Origin: Candidatus Woesearchaeota archaeon
GTDB lineage: Archaea > Nanobdellota > Nanobdellia > Woesearchaeales > GW2011-AR4
Reading direction: 5' to 3'
Assembly (NCBI GenBank): GCA_016185815.1
Contig: JACPMT010000044.1
Coordinates: 1 to 12,462 of the forward strand
DNA: 12,462 nucleotides
Below, piece by piece: positions 1-6,540 of this stretch (its first letter is position 1; the number at the start of each line of letters is the position of its first letter). Under the pieces are notes generated by a model. The model was not told where the DNA came from. It saw only the letters and a program-made list of their open reading frames with translations, and searched no databases. A program made the translations under genes and the position numbers.

Positions 1-2
1 AA

Positions 3-287
3 GAAAGCCCAAAAGGGCTTAAGCGCTCCACGTTATTCAAAGTGTCGGTTGAAAAAAGAAAATTTTCCGCAAAGGTAAAAGTATGGAGAAAACTTTACGG
101 GTATAAGCAGAAAATTGGCAAAAAAGCATATGCATCAAAAGGCTTGCTTCAAGAATTGGACTGCATCAAGCTTTCCAAAGGAATTTTCATTGCCCCATTC
201 CATAATAGACAAAAAATTATGGATTTCCTTGATAAAAATAAGGTAAGATACGAAATGCGTGATATTTACAAAAATGAAGCCCAATAA
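3..287 (+). CDS. small hypothetical protein, 5' end probably outside window
   Basis: The reading frame is open from the window edge to TAA at 285-287, so the gene probably starts upstream. If it starts inside the window, the only good candidate is GTG at 42, giving 81 aa. The visible product is small and very basic, rich in Lys and aromatic residues (for example KVKVWRKLYGYKQKIGKK), followed by a segment GIFIAPFHNRQKIMDFL and a short beta-like end. I do not recognise a named domain and propose no function. Its last 14 nt overlap the ATG of the giant surface-protein gene, which suggests co-transcription. Hairpin arms AAGCCC/GGGCTT at 5-20 lie in the same frame and may be chance. The coding call is fairly safe; the start is not. 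Confidence 0.6.
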   Translation, partial: ESPKGLKRSTLFKVSVEKRKFSAKVKVWRKLYGYKQKIGKKAYASKGLLQELDCIKLSKGIFIAPFHNRQKIMDFLDKNKVRYEMRDIYKNEAQ

Positions 288-3200
288 AAACTTATTCAAT
301 AACAAAACAGCAAAAGGATTGGTAAGCTTGATTGCTATAATTGTATTACTATCCTCAATATTAGCAACTTCAATATTCTACCAGAACAATATAACAGCCA
401 ATGTTGTAAGGGAAAATTCAATAGACACCAAACCGTCAATAATTTTGATAACAGAAGTAAACGATATTAAAGAATTAAGCCAGTTGAATGAAGGATGGTA
501 TGAAGTAAGGAACGGGTTTGTGTTTTACCTTGACACTTTTAATTCCTATGCTCCGCTTTACATCAGGATTGCAGGTATAGAATATAAAGATGGGTTGCTG
601 GTAGTTGATAAAGATGGAAATGTTGAGTTTAGCTACAGGATCAATGGATTGAATGAAAAGGTGATTGCTGATGAGGAAACTGAAGAAATTGAAAATGAAG
701 AACATTTTGTTGAAAATGAGATAAGCGGAAATGTGGTAGGGATTACTGGGAATGCAGAAATTGAAATATTGGGTAATGGAGGTATTAGAGTGGGAGGCGT
801 TCTAAAGCCTGTAGGAAGTGCGTTTTGGGACACAAAGGGCACCAAATATACTGTCGAGAAAGCAGGAATTAAGAAGGAAGGGGAAAATAAAATAATTTAT
901 CCTGTAGACATCCAGGGTCAGGGCTTGTCATTGTCCAATACCAAGCCGCCACACACAACAGCCGATGGCAAGATAACCCGCATTTTCCAGCCAGGGGAGG
1001 TTGTTGTTATAGACGCAGGCTATGGATCCCAACCCTACACAGTAAGTGTTGATAAAAATGGATATTATTTCTTAGATGGCGGATCTGTAATCCCATCAAT
1101 CCCATTTAAAGATCCTGCGGCAACAGATTTAACTAAGCCGCCTCAAGAATCTGGCAAAGACAAGTGGAAATTTGTCGAAGTCAAAGAGCCGCAAAGGACA
1201 AGTCAAATTGACGATTTAAAAATTATAAACATTAAATATGAACCAGAATTACATTCGTTAATAGACTTTACCGACAAACTAACTTCAGATAAACGCGAAC
1301 ATATAAATAAATTATTAAAAGGAGTTTTGGTTAGAGGAGATATTGACGACGAAGAAAATTTTAAAGGTGAAACTATTGATGGCAGGCCAGTTTTCATCCC
1401 AGCTGATGGAAGTGCCGTTTATTATCCAGGAATTGACTATAACCAAGAAAATCGGGTATGGGTTAAAAATGAAGTTAGTGGCAAATCAGAAATATCAGTT
1501 TCCAACTTACCTGAAAAACTCCAAGAAGCATTTCAACCTGCATCAACCAATGAAATATGGTACAAAGACCCATTAACTGGAGTAACTGTTCATGGAAAAC
1601 CTGGAGAAACAATTTATGGTGTTATTGATATTTCAGATAAGGAACATGATATCAAAATACCAAAGAGCGGACAAACTGTACCGCCACCTGCACCAGCTCC
1701 TGCACCAACTATTGGAAATTTAGACCCAGATTATGCGAATCCCGCAACAAGTAAGGTGTCAAAATATGTCCGATTAGACAATTTTGAATTAGCAAAAAAC
1801 AATCGAGAATGCGACAAAGTGAACTGTGAGGAAATCAAACCAGGTCAACAATGGGTTAAAGGAGTTGGTGTTGTTGACATTGCAAATCCTCAGGGACTAA
1901 ATACTAGAGAAGTAGCTGGACAAATCCCGAATACAAAGACAGAAGGTCCGAGAAGGATAGCTAAAATTTCTTTAAATAATCAGTTAGTAGAGCTTTATGA
2001 GAAAGATAAAGAAACAAATCTACAAAAGATAGTTGTTGGTAGAACGTATAACAATGACGGCACAATAGACAAAAAAGGCAAAGAGCTTTTTGTGCATCCA
2101 TCAATTGCCGCAGGTCTGGATTTAAAAACACTATCCAAAGTTGATATTGATGGAGGAACCATAAGTTTGAAAACACCTCAAAAATCAGTAGATATCTCGC
2201 TTATGCTTACCACACAAACAAGAACAGATATAGAGTATATAAAGGGAGAAAAAAATAAAAAAATAGAAACAGAAGTTTTTATAGTTGGAGAAAGAAAAGG
2301 CGAAACAAAAACAACAACAACTCTTAAGCCAGGCACAAATCAAGAACAAGTTACGCAAGCAACAACATTGTCAGATGGCTCAAAAATAGAAGTAAAATAT
2401 AAGCAAGGTTCTAATGACTTAAATGATGCCACAGTAACAGTAACTTCTAGTGGTAGGACTTCTCAATTTAATGGGGACCTATACAACAAAATCATTACAC
2501 AGAATATTGGCGTAAGTAATGCTAGAATTAATGAAATAATTGTAGAAGCTACAAAAGCAGGCATAAAAATTGATAAAGTTGAGAGGAATATTTTAGGGGA
2601 CAAGAATGGAGTTCATTTGGAATTTAACGATAATTCTATTTTTACCATGAACAAAGAAGTTGTAACAAGAGAGAAGGCTAAGGACGGCACAGTTACAGAT
2701 TATGAAGGTAATGTAAAAAGGGACGAGAATGGAAGACCGGTTCTTGTTGAAGGCTCGGCATCAAGAACTTTCAATGCAAAAGATGAACTGACAACGTACG
2801 AATTTGTGAAAAATAATGAAAAGCAGACAATTAAATACGAAGCGGATAAAATTGTCATAAGTGCGCTTGGAGACAACATCGAAATAGACAGGAAATTTGG
2901 TTTTGATCCTTCTGATCCGAATTATGGAAAAGTTAAAATTTTGAGTGGAATTTCAGGTTGTCCAGCAGATGGTTGCATTTTTGAGGCTGGTGGTACATTC
3001 TTTGGATTCTTGGAAGAAAAAATACCTTATATAACAAAATCAGAAGTATATTACATAGATGACAAAGGAAAAAAACAGACAATAGATATAGATCCAAAGT
3101 CTAAAGAATTGGTAGAAAGAGCAGGAGACCAATTAAGGCTTTATGGGGTAAGGGACGAAAAGGGCAATAGAATAGAACTTCCAACTGCACGACAATTAAA

Positions 3201-3873
3201 TTCACAGCGCTTCTTCGCCACCGTCGAACGTGTTTTCACAGAATTCCAGGGGCTTGGATATTATGCAACATTGTTCTTTGACGAGGATTCTTTGCTTGCA
3301 TGGAGAGATAATGTTGACAGGATTTTTGCAACTTTATACCTTGGAACAGAATACTGGAGCAGCGCGATATGCGGCAATTATCTTGACGGCGAAGACATTG
3401 GAATCGCTTATGCAGAAACACCCCAAGTTTTGGCTCAGGTTGGAGCCCACATAGAAGCGACAAAGACAGAGCCGATTACAACAGAAAACGGGACAACGCA
3501 GTTCATATACAAGATAACATTCAATGTAAGGAACGGAGACTATGACAAGGACCCAAGGGCGCCGGAAGAAATGAACATCAACGTTGTTTTGAAAGGCGAG
3601 AGGACTGCAAATGTTTTCAGGCAGGAGCAAAAGGTGAAAAGAGGCTCAAGCTTTGGAAGAGTTGGAAGCAATGCAATTGTGCAGGACAGCAAGATATCGT
3701 ACAATGAAGTTTGCCTGGCATTTGATAAATTGCCGTTAAGGTGGAAGCTTGACAACAAGGAATTGTGCAACGCAATAGTTGAGTCAGCAGGAGCGGCAAC
3801 AACCATAGCGGCAACCACAGCCACAACAGCTGCCGGGGGCGGAACAGCAGCAGGAGATGTCAATGATTTTTAG
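274..3873 (+). CDS. giant membrane-anchored surface protein
   Basis: About 1199 aa. I chose ATG 274 because the hydrophobic anchor follows at once (residues about 14-34, GLVSLIAIIVLLSSILATSI); an in-frame GTG at 259 would add five residues. Both starts overlap the upstream gene, implying an operon. After the anchor come a short segment with the motifs ITANVV and ISGNVVGITGN, an acidic stretch (EETEEIENEEH), a long beta-rich ectodomain, a proline-rich linker near residue 470 (PPPAPAPAP), Cys pairs near NNRECDKVNCEE and SGCPADGC, and from about residue 973 a distinct C-terminal module (QRFFATVERVFTEFQGLGYY, then LYLGTEYWSSAICGNY). The last about 30 residues are an Ala/Thr/Gly-rich tail ending DVNDF. 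No catalytic motif is visible, so a structural or adhesive role outside the membrane is inferred. The last 108 bp occur again at 4406-4513. Confidence 0.88.
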   Translation: MKPNKNLFNNKTAKGLVSLIAIIVLLSSILATSIFYQNNITANVVRENSIDTKPSIILITEVNDIKELSQLNEGWYEVRNGFVFYLDTFNSYAPLYIRIAGIEYKDGLLVVDKDGNVEFSYRINGLNEKVIADEETEEIENEEHFVENEISGNVVGITGNAEIEILGNGGIRVGGVLKPVGSAFWDTKGTKYTVEKAGIKKEGENKIIYPVDIQGQGLSLSNTKPPHTTADGKITRIFQPGEVVVIDAGYGSQPYTVSVDKNGYYFLDGGSVIPSIPFKDPAATDLTKPPQESGKDKWKFVEVKEPQRTSQIDDLKIINIKYEPELHSLIDFTDKLTSDKREHINKLLKGVLVRGDIDDEENFKGETIDGRPVFIPADGSAVYYPGIDYNQENRVWVKNEVSGKSEISVSNLPEKLQEAFQPASTNEIWYKDPLTGVTVHGKPGETIYGVIDISDKEHDIKIPKSGQTVPPPAPAPAPTIGNLDPDYANPATSKVSKYVRLDNFELAKNNRECDKVNCEEIKPGQQWVKGVGVVDIANPQGLNTREVAGQIPNTKTEGPRRIAKISLNNQLVELYEKDKETNLQKIVVGRTYNNDGTIDKKGKELFVHPSIAAGLDLKTLSKVDIDGGTISLKTPQKSVDISLMLTTQTRTDIEYIKGEKNKKIETEVFIVGERKGETKTTTTLKPGTNQEQVTQATTLSDGSKIEVKYKQGSNDLNDATVTVTSSGRTSQFNGDLYNKIITQNIGVSNARINEIIVEATKAGIKIDKVERNILGDKNGVHLEFNDNSIFTMNKEVVTREKAKDGTVTDYEGNVKRDENGRPVLVEGSASRTFNAKDELTTYEFVKNNEKQTIKYEADKIVISALGDNIEIDRKFGFDPSDPNYGKVKILSGISGCPADGCIFEAGGTFFGFLEEKIPYITKSEVYYIDDKGKKQTIDIDPKSKELVERAGDQLRLYGVRDEKGNRIELPTARQLNSQRFFATVERVFTEFQGLGYYATLFFDEDSLLAWRDNVDRIFATLYLGTEYWSSAICGNYLDGEDIGIAYAETPQVLAQVGAHIEATKTEPITTENGTTQFIYKITFNVRNGDYDKDPRAPEEMNINVVLKGERTANVFRQEQKVKRGSSFGRVGSNAIVQDSKISYNEVCLAFDKLPLRWKLDNKELCNAIVESAGAATTIAATTATTAAGGGTAAGDVNDF
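3766..3873 (+). repeat. 108-bp direct repeat, copy 1 (coding 3' end)
   Basis: This is the last 35 codons plus the TAG stop of the giant gene. It matches 4406-4513 at 107 of 108 positions. The only difference is A3777 versus T4417, a silent Ile codon change (ATA/ATT). Similarity stops exactly at the stop codon on the right and a few bases before TGC on the left. The segment is much richer in G+C than its surroundings and encodes the Ala/Thr/Gly-rich tail. Confidence 0.95.
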
Positions 3874-3891
3874 AATAAATAAGAACTTACT

Positions 3892-4293
3892 ATGAATAAG
3901 GAAATTTTATATCCAACGCCTGAAAGAATAATCGAATATAACCTTTTGGCACTTACCATACTCAAAGTTAAAAAAGCTGATAAGCCTGAAGTTTTAAGTT
4001 ATCAAAAAATTGTGGAAATTATTGAAAATTGCAAGAAACTTAAGGGCGACATTTATGATAAGGCGGTTTTTCTGATAAAGTCATTAGTGCAAAAACACCC
4101 TTTTGCTAGTGGAAATAGAAGAACAGCCTTTATTGTAGCAAAAGATTTCTTAATCAGCAATCGTGCGAAATTCAAGATAAGAGATGATCCGAAGTATGCA
4201 AGGACAATGCTCGGAATTCGAGAAAACTTTTATAAAGACGGGGATATCAAGAGATGGATTCAGACAGGTGAAATTCATGAATTCAGAAGATAA
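3892..4293 (+). CDS. doc: Doc/Fic-fold toxin-like protein
   Basis: A 133-aa protein, close to the usual size of death-on-curing (Doc) toxins. The Fic-fold signature is HPFASGNRRTAF at residues 69-80, preceded by helices and a segment (DIYDKAVFLIKSLVQK) typical of Doc-family proteins. Known family members transfer a phosphate (Doc, on EF-Tu) or an AMP/NMP group (Fic) to a protein target using the His and the Asn/Arg of the motif. Here His69, Phe71, Gly74, Asn75, Arg77 and Thr78 are kept, but the position that usually holds Asp/Glu/Asn is Ser73 and the following Lys/Gly is Arg76, so activity is uncertain. No phd-like antitoxin gene lies upstream. A 36-codon frame overlaps the 3' end. The start lies 18 nt after the giant gene's stop, with no clear Shine-Dalgarno sequence. 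The gene sits between two copies of the 108-bp repeat. Confidence 0.85.
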   Translation: MNKEILYPTPERIIEYNLLALTILKVKKADKPEVLSYQKIVEIIENCKKLKGDIYDKAVFLIKSLVQKHPFASGNRRTAFIVAKDFLISNRAKFKIRDDPKYARTMLGIRENFYKDGDIKRWIQTGEIHEFRR

Positions 4294-4387
4294 AGAAATT
4301 TATGATGTATTATCAAAGGAATTGGAAAAATTTAACAAACTGATAGAAGGGCACAAAAAATTACTTATTGCTATAGGAAACCTGTAA
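4277..4387 (+). CDS. 36-codon ORF overlapping doc, possible small antitoxin
   Basis: The ATG at 4277 lies within the last 17 nt of doc and is preceded at a good distance by GGTGA (4267-4271), a plausible ribosome binding site, so translational coupling is likely. The product has 36 residues, MNSEDKEIYDVLSKELEKF followed by NKLIEGHKKLLIAIGNL, and looks wholly helical and amphipathic. Residues NKLIEG resemble the Fic inhibitory-helix motif (S/T)xxxE(G/N), except that Asn replaces Ser/Thr. This would fit a cognate antitoxin for the Doc-like protein, but a motif this short can arise by chance. The same frame would continue into the duplicated tail at 4406 but for the TAA at 4385-4387. A real gene is plausible; the function is inference. 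Confidence 0.45.
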   Translation: MNSEDKEIYDVLSKELEKFNKLIEGHKKLLIAIGNL

Positions 4388-4405
4388 ATAATAAGATCTA
4401 AAATC

Positions 4406-4513
4406 TGCAACGCAATTGTTGAGTCAGCAGGAGCGGCAACAACCATAGCGGCAACCACAGCCACAACAGCTGCCGGGGGCGGAACAGCAGCAGGAGATGT
4501 CAATGATTTTTAG
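4406..4513 (+). pseudogene. 108-bp direct repeat, copy 2: orphan 3' end of the giant gene
   Basis: This segment repeats the final 35 codons and TAG of the giant surface gene (copy 1 at 3766-3873, offset 640 bp, one mismatch) with no start codon or ribosome binding site of its own. It is best read as a displaced C-terminal fragment. The near-identity, with the sole difference silent, suggests a recent event or gene conversion. Together with copy 1 it brackets a 532-bp stretch holding doc and the 36-codon ORF. The vapBC promoter begins shortly after it. Confidence 0.85.
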
Positions 4514-4530
4514 GTTTATAGATTAAAGCA

Positions 4531-4548
4531 AAAGATTTATATATATGT
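4531..4548 (+). promoter_or_regulatory. archaeal promoter of vapBC (BRE + TATA)
   Basis: A purine-rich element (AAAGA, 4531-4535) runs directly into a TATA box (TTTATATATATG, 4537-4548). The expected start point, about 25 nt downstream, falls at or next to the vapB ATG (4568), so a leaderless or nearly leaderless mRNA is likely. The spacing and sequence fit TBP/TFB-dependent promoters. Confidence 0.75.
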
Positions 4549-4561
4549 ATATTCATATACA
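4546..4561. promoter_or_regulatory. palindromic operator candidate for VapB/VapBC
   Basis: Perfect 7-nt inverted arms TGTATAT and ATATACA flank a 2-nt centre (TC). The palindrome lies between the TATA box and the vapB ATG, overlapping the expected transcription start, which is where a VapB-VapC complex would bind for the autoregulation typical of this family. The AT-rich context makes some short palindromes likely by chance, so the role is inferred from position. Confidence 0.55.
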
Positions 4562-4567
4562 GATAAT

Positions 4568-4798
4568 ATGGCAAAAACAATAATGATAGCTAACAATGTT
4601 TACGAGGAATTAAAGGAGGCAAAGAAAGACAGAAGCTTTAGTGAGACAATCAAGGAGCTGATTGAAAAATCAAGGCCCAAGACAGGCGCTGGGCTAAAGG
4701 ATTGCATAGGCTTGCTGCCCAAGGAAGATAAAGAATATGAAGAAATAATGAGGGAATTAAAACCGTTGTATAAGAAATGGACACAAAGATATGCCTAG
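4568..4798 (+). CDS. vapB: VapB antitoxin (PF02697-type)
   Basis: A 76-aa protein. Its N terminus, KTIMIANNVYEELKEAKK followed by DRSFSETIKELIEK, matches the archaeal VapB antitoxin family (formerly DUF217): a short beta strand and two helices that dimerise and bind operator DNA. The C-terminal half (GLLPKEDKEYEEIMRELKPL) is the kind of helical tail that wraps and blocks the partner toxin. It overlaps vapC by 22 nt, so the pair is translated together. It likely represses its own promoter through the palindrome at 4546-4561. Length and gene order are normal for the family. Confidence 0.9.
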   Translation: MAKTIMIANNVYEELKEAKKDRSFSETIKELIEKSRPKTGAGLKDCIGLLPKEDKEYEEIMRELKPLYKKWTQRYA

Positions 4799-5154
4799 AT
4801 ACAGATGTTTCTATAGAGGTGCTGAAAAACACTCCTAAATCACATCAATTGCTGGATTTAATAAAAGACAGCGAGGTTTACATTACCACTATTAGCGTTT
4901 TTGAATTATTATTAAGAGAAACCAATCTTGATGCAATAGAAAAGCTGCTGTTAAAAACCGCTGTTTTGGATTTTTCAGAATTAAGCGCCAGAAAAGCAGC
5001 GGAGATATTTAAGGACCTGAAAATAAAGGGCCAAATGATTCCATTAAGAGATTTGCTCATAGCTTCAACCGCAATCGCAAATAATTGTACATTAGCAACT
5101 TTAAATATTAAAGATTTTAGAAATATAAAAAACCTGACATTATTGGATTTTTAA
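4777..5154 (+). CDS. vapC: VapC ribonuclease toxin, PIN domain
   Basis: A 125-aa PIN-domain protein. VapC toxins are Mg2+-dependent endoribonucleases that cut tRNA or rRNA and are held inactive by VapB. The acidic active-site residues are all present: Asp8 (with Asp10) in CLDTDVSIEVLK, Glu43 in SVFELLLRE, Asp92 in RDLLIASTAI, and Asp113 in TLNIKDF. This predicts an intact enzyme. The ATG lies within vapB (22-nt overlap), with no clear Shine-Dalgarno sequence, so coupled translation is likely. The multispan membrane-protein gene starts 7 nt after the stop. Confidence 0.92.
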   Translation: MDTKICLDTDVSIEVLKNTPKSHQLLDLIKDSEVYITTISVFELLLRETNLDAIEKLLLKTAVLDFSELSARKAAEIFKDLKIKGQMIPLRDLLIASTAIANNCTLATLNIKDFRNIKNLTLLDF

Positions 5155-5161
5155 TTATAAA

Positions 5162-6034
5162 ATGAAAAAACCTCAAAAACCAAATTTCCTGGAATGGAAC
5201 AATAATATACTAATGTCTTCTATTAAAAAAATTGGCCTGAACGTAATCTCAATAGCAATCCTGGACTTCTTGTTTTACATTTTGTCCGGCTACCTGGTTG
5301 TCTTTTGGCTACAGAGGGTGCAGGCGAAAATGGAAGCTTTCAATCTGCCGTCAGATATCGTGTCATTGGGATATGAAAAAGCCCAGCAGCTGGTAGGGGA
5401 GGTAAAGGCTTTCTATTACCTTATTGTTTTTTCCTTTGTTTTGTCTTTGGTTGCTGTAATATTCCTGGCAAGCATACTGAAGGGAATCATATGGGCAAAA
5501 ACCACAAACACAAAAATCACTTTTAAGCTGATTTCAAAATTTCTTGCATTAAACATGGTATGGATGGGATTTTGGTTTGCGTTAATCATATCTATTTCGC
5601 TATTAATAGAGCCTTCCTCGGCAGTATTGTTCATGGCTGCGGCAGTTGCCCTTGGCCTGTATTTTACCAACACGCTTTACACTATTTTCATGAAAAGGCA
5701 GGAATTCAAATCCATTATCAATGCGATTAAGCTGAACATTTCAAAAATCCATATGTTTTTGCTACCTTACGCTGTTCTATTTCTTCTGTTGTTAATAATA
5801 AATATTTTAAGCATAACTACAAAACTCAGTCAGGTAACCTTTCTTGTGCTTGTTAAAATGTACTCACTTGTAGGTATCGATGTCTCGGTTGCAACATCTA
5901 CAGGAGTGGCACCTCTAGCTGAAGTTCAGATTATACTACTGATATCTATGTTTTTAAATCCCTTAACATTACTACTCTTTGCATTTTTTAGATACTATGC
6001 ATCTTCTTTGGTTAATGGGCTAATAAAGCCATAA
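5162..6034 (+). CDS. integral membrane protein, about six TM segments, function unknown
   Basis: A 290-aa hydrophobic protein with likely membrane segments at residues about 26-50, 84-110, 125-149, 152-176, 197-217 and 255-278. The cytoplasmic N terminus is basic (MKKPQKPNF). Loop 51-83 contains RVQAKMEAFNLPSDIVSLG, and loop 176-196 is Lys/Arg-rich. There are no transporter, protease or glycosyltransferase motifs that I recognise. It starts 7 nt after vapC, so it may be read from the vapBC promoter, which is an odd arrangement for a toxin-antitoxin operon. Placed among large surface-protein genes, it may help export or anchor them, but this rests on context alone. Confidence 0.85.
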   Translation: MKKPQKPNFLEWNNNILMSSIKKIGLNVISIAILDFLFYILSGYLVVFWLQRVQAKMEAFNLPSDIVSLGYEKAQQLVGEVKAFYYLIVFSFVLSLVAVIFLASILKGIIWAKTTNTKITFKLISKFLALNMVWMGFWFALIISISLLIEPSSAVLFMAAAVALGLYFTNTLYTIFMKRQEFKSIINAIKLNISKIHMFLLPYAVLFLLLLIINILSITTKLSQVTFLVLVKMYSLVGIDVSVATSTGVAPLAEVQIILLISMFLNPLTLLLFAFFRYYASSLVNGLIKP

Positions 6035-6045
6035 ATAGAAAACAT

Positions 6046-6064
6046 TGAAAATCTATGATTTTCA
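6046..6064 (+). terminator. perfect hairpin 11 nt after the membrane-protein gene
   Basis: Arms TGAAAATC and GATTTTCA (8 bp) close a three-base TAT loop. No U-run follows, so it is not a classic intrinsic terminator; it may protect the 3' end of the transcript or be one of a family of small hairpins also seen at 8572-8588. Confidence 0.4.
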
Positions 6065-6082
6065 GGGTATTCAAAACTGAAA

Positions 6083-6122
6083 GTTTCGAAACCTTTATAA
6101 ATATCATATATAATTTATATAT
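6083..6122 (+). promoter_or_regulatory. distal promoter with two palindromes upstream of abrB-like gene
   Basis: A perfect 10-bp palindrome GTTTCGAAAC (6083-6092) directly precedes a TATA-like box TTTATAAATA (6094-6103). A second palindrome with 8-nt arms (ATATATAA and TTATATAT around T6114) covers 6106-6122, near the expected transcription start. Together they look like a promoter with operator sites. The AbrB-fold product downstream is the natural candidate for binding, as such proteins often autoregulate. Confidence 0.45.
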
Positions 6123-6160
6123 AAATCTATGCTTTTAATTAATGAAAAATATATAAAAAC

Positions 6161-6168
6161 TATATAAA
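6161..6168 (+). promoter_or_regulatory. proximal TATA box for abrB-like gene
   Basis: TATATAAA ends 21 nt before the ATG at 6190 and is preceded by an A-rich stretch, which is right for a leaderless transcript. It competes with the TTTATAAATA box at 6094 as the real promoter; the region is so AT-rich that sequence alone cannot decide. Confidence 0.4.
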
Positions 6169-6189
6169 ATAACTATGTTTCATATATAA

Positions 6190-6396
6190 ATGAGATACAC
6201 AAAAAAGCTCATCAAGACAAGCGGAGGCTTGGTTGTCAGGGTGCCTTCCGACATAGTCAAGGTGCTTAATCTGACAGAAAAGGATTACGTTGAGATTGAC
6301 CTGAATAAAATTGATGTCAAAGCTTTGTCGGGCGGAAATGAAGTTTCCGCTGAACTCAAAAATAAAAAATTTTTGAGTAATAAGAAGTCAAAATAA
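6190..6396 (+). CDS. AbrB/MazE-fold DNA-binding regulator
   Basis: A 68-aa protein whose first 35 residues (KKLIKTSGGLVVRVPSDIVK, then VLNLTEKDYVEIDL) match the SpoVT-AbrB swapped-hairpin fold: the G-L-V-V-R-V-P core, the helix, and the E-K-D-Y-V-E-I-D strand. Such proteins are dimeric DNA binders, either stand-alone regulators or antitoxins. The C-terminal half is polar and Lys-rich, ending FLSNKKSK. No toxin gene follows; the next gene starts 190 nt away. It is therefore an orphan antitoxin or a local regulator. Two palindromes upstream (6083-6092, 6106-6122) suggest autoregulation. Confidence 0.82.
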   Translation: MRYTKKLIKTSGGLVVRVPSDIVKVLNLTEKDYVEIDLNKIDVKALSGGNEVSAELKNKKFLSNKKSK

Positions 6397-6440
6397 AAAT
6401 GAACGCATTAAAAAATAAAATTCAAAAAACGACGAGAGCG

Positions 6441-6481
6441 ACTTTTAGCAGTAAAATGTGTTAAAAGTAAACCGCTTTTAA
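6441..6481 (+). promoter_or_regulatory. two mutually exclusive hairpins in the intergenic gap
   Basis: Segment ACTTTTA (6441-6447) can pair with TAAAAGT (6462-6468), and the overlapping TTAAAAG (6461-6467) can instead pair with CTTTTAA (6475-6481). Both are perfect 7-bp stems sharing the middle strand, an arrangement like an attenuator or switch. AT-rich stems are weak, so function is uncertain. Confidence 0.35.
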
Positions 6482-6503
6482 TGTTTATTGCAATGTTAGG
6501 CGA

Positions 6504-6534
6504 GGCAAAATTGATTGAAAAGGAAAATTTTGCC
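6504..6534 (+). promoter_or_regulatory. 9-bp stem-loop in the gap before the pilin-like gene
   Basis: Arms GGCAAAATT (6504-6512) and AATTTTGCC (6526-6534) form a perfect stem around a 13-nt loop. It lies just upstream of a possible TATA box (TATATAA, 6541-6547) for the gene at 6587. It may be the 3' end of the abrB transcript or part of a structured leader. Confidence 0.35.
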
Positions 6535-6540
6535 GAGCAC

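Noticed and set aside
5..20. Hairpin AAGCCC/GGGCTT at the window start as a terminator
   Set aside because: It lies in an open coding frame, has only 6 bp and no following U-run.
3540..3863. Minus-strand ORF over the tail of the giant gene, with a near-copy at 4300-4503
   Set aside because: Both are antisense shadows of the 108-bp repeat; the similarity is explained by the duplication, and the low-complexity Ala/Val/Pro product has no support.
4184..4276. Earlier ATG (4184) in the frame of the 36-codon ORF
   Set aside because: It would run deep inside doc in another frame; ATG 4277 has a proper ribosome binding site and a typical short overlap.
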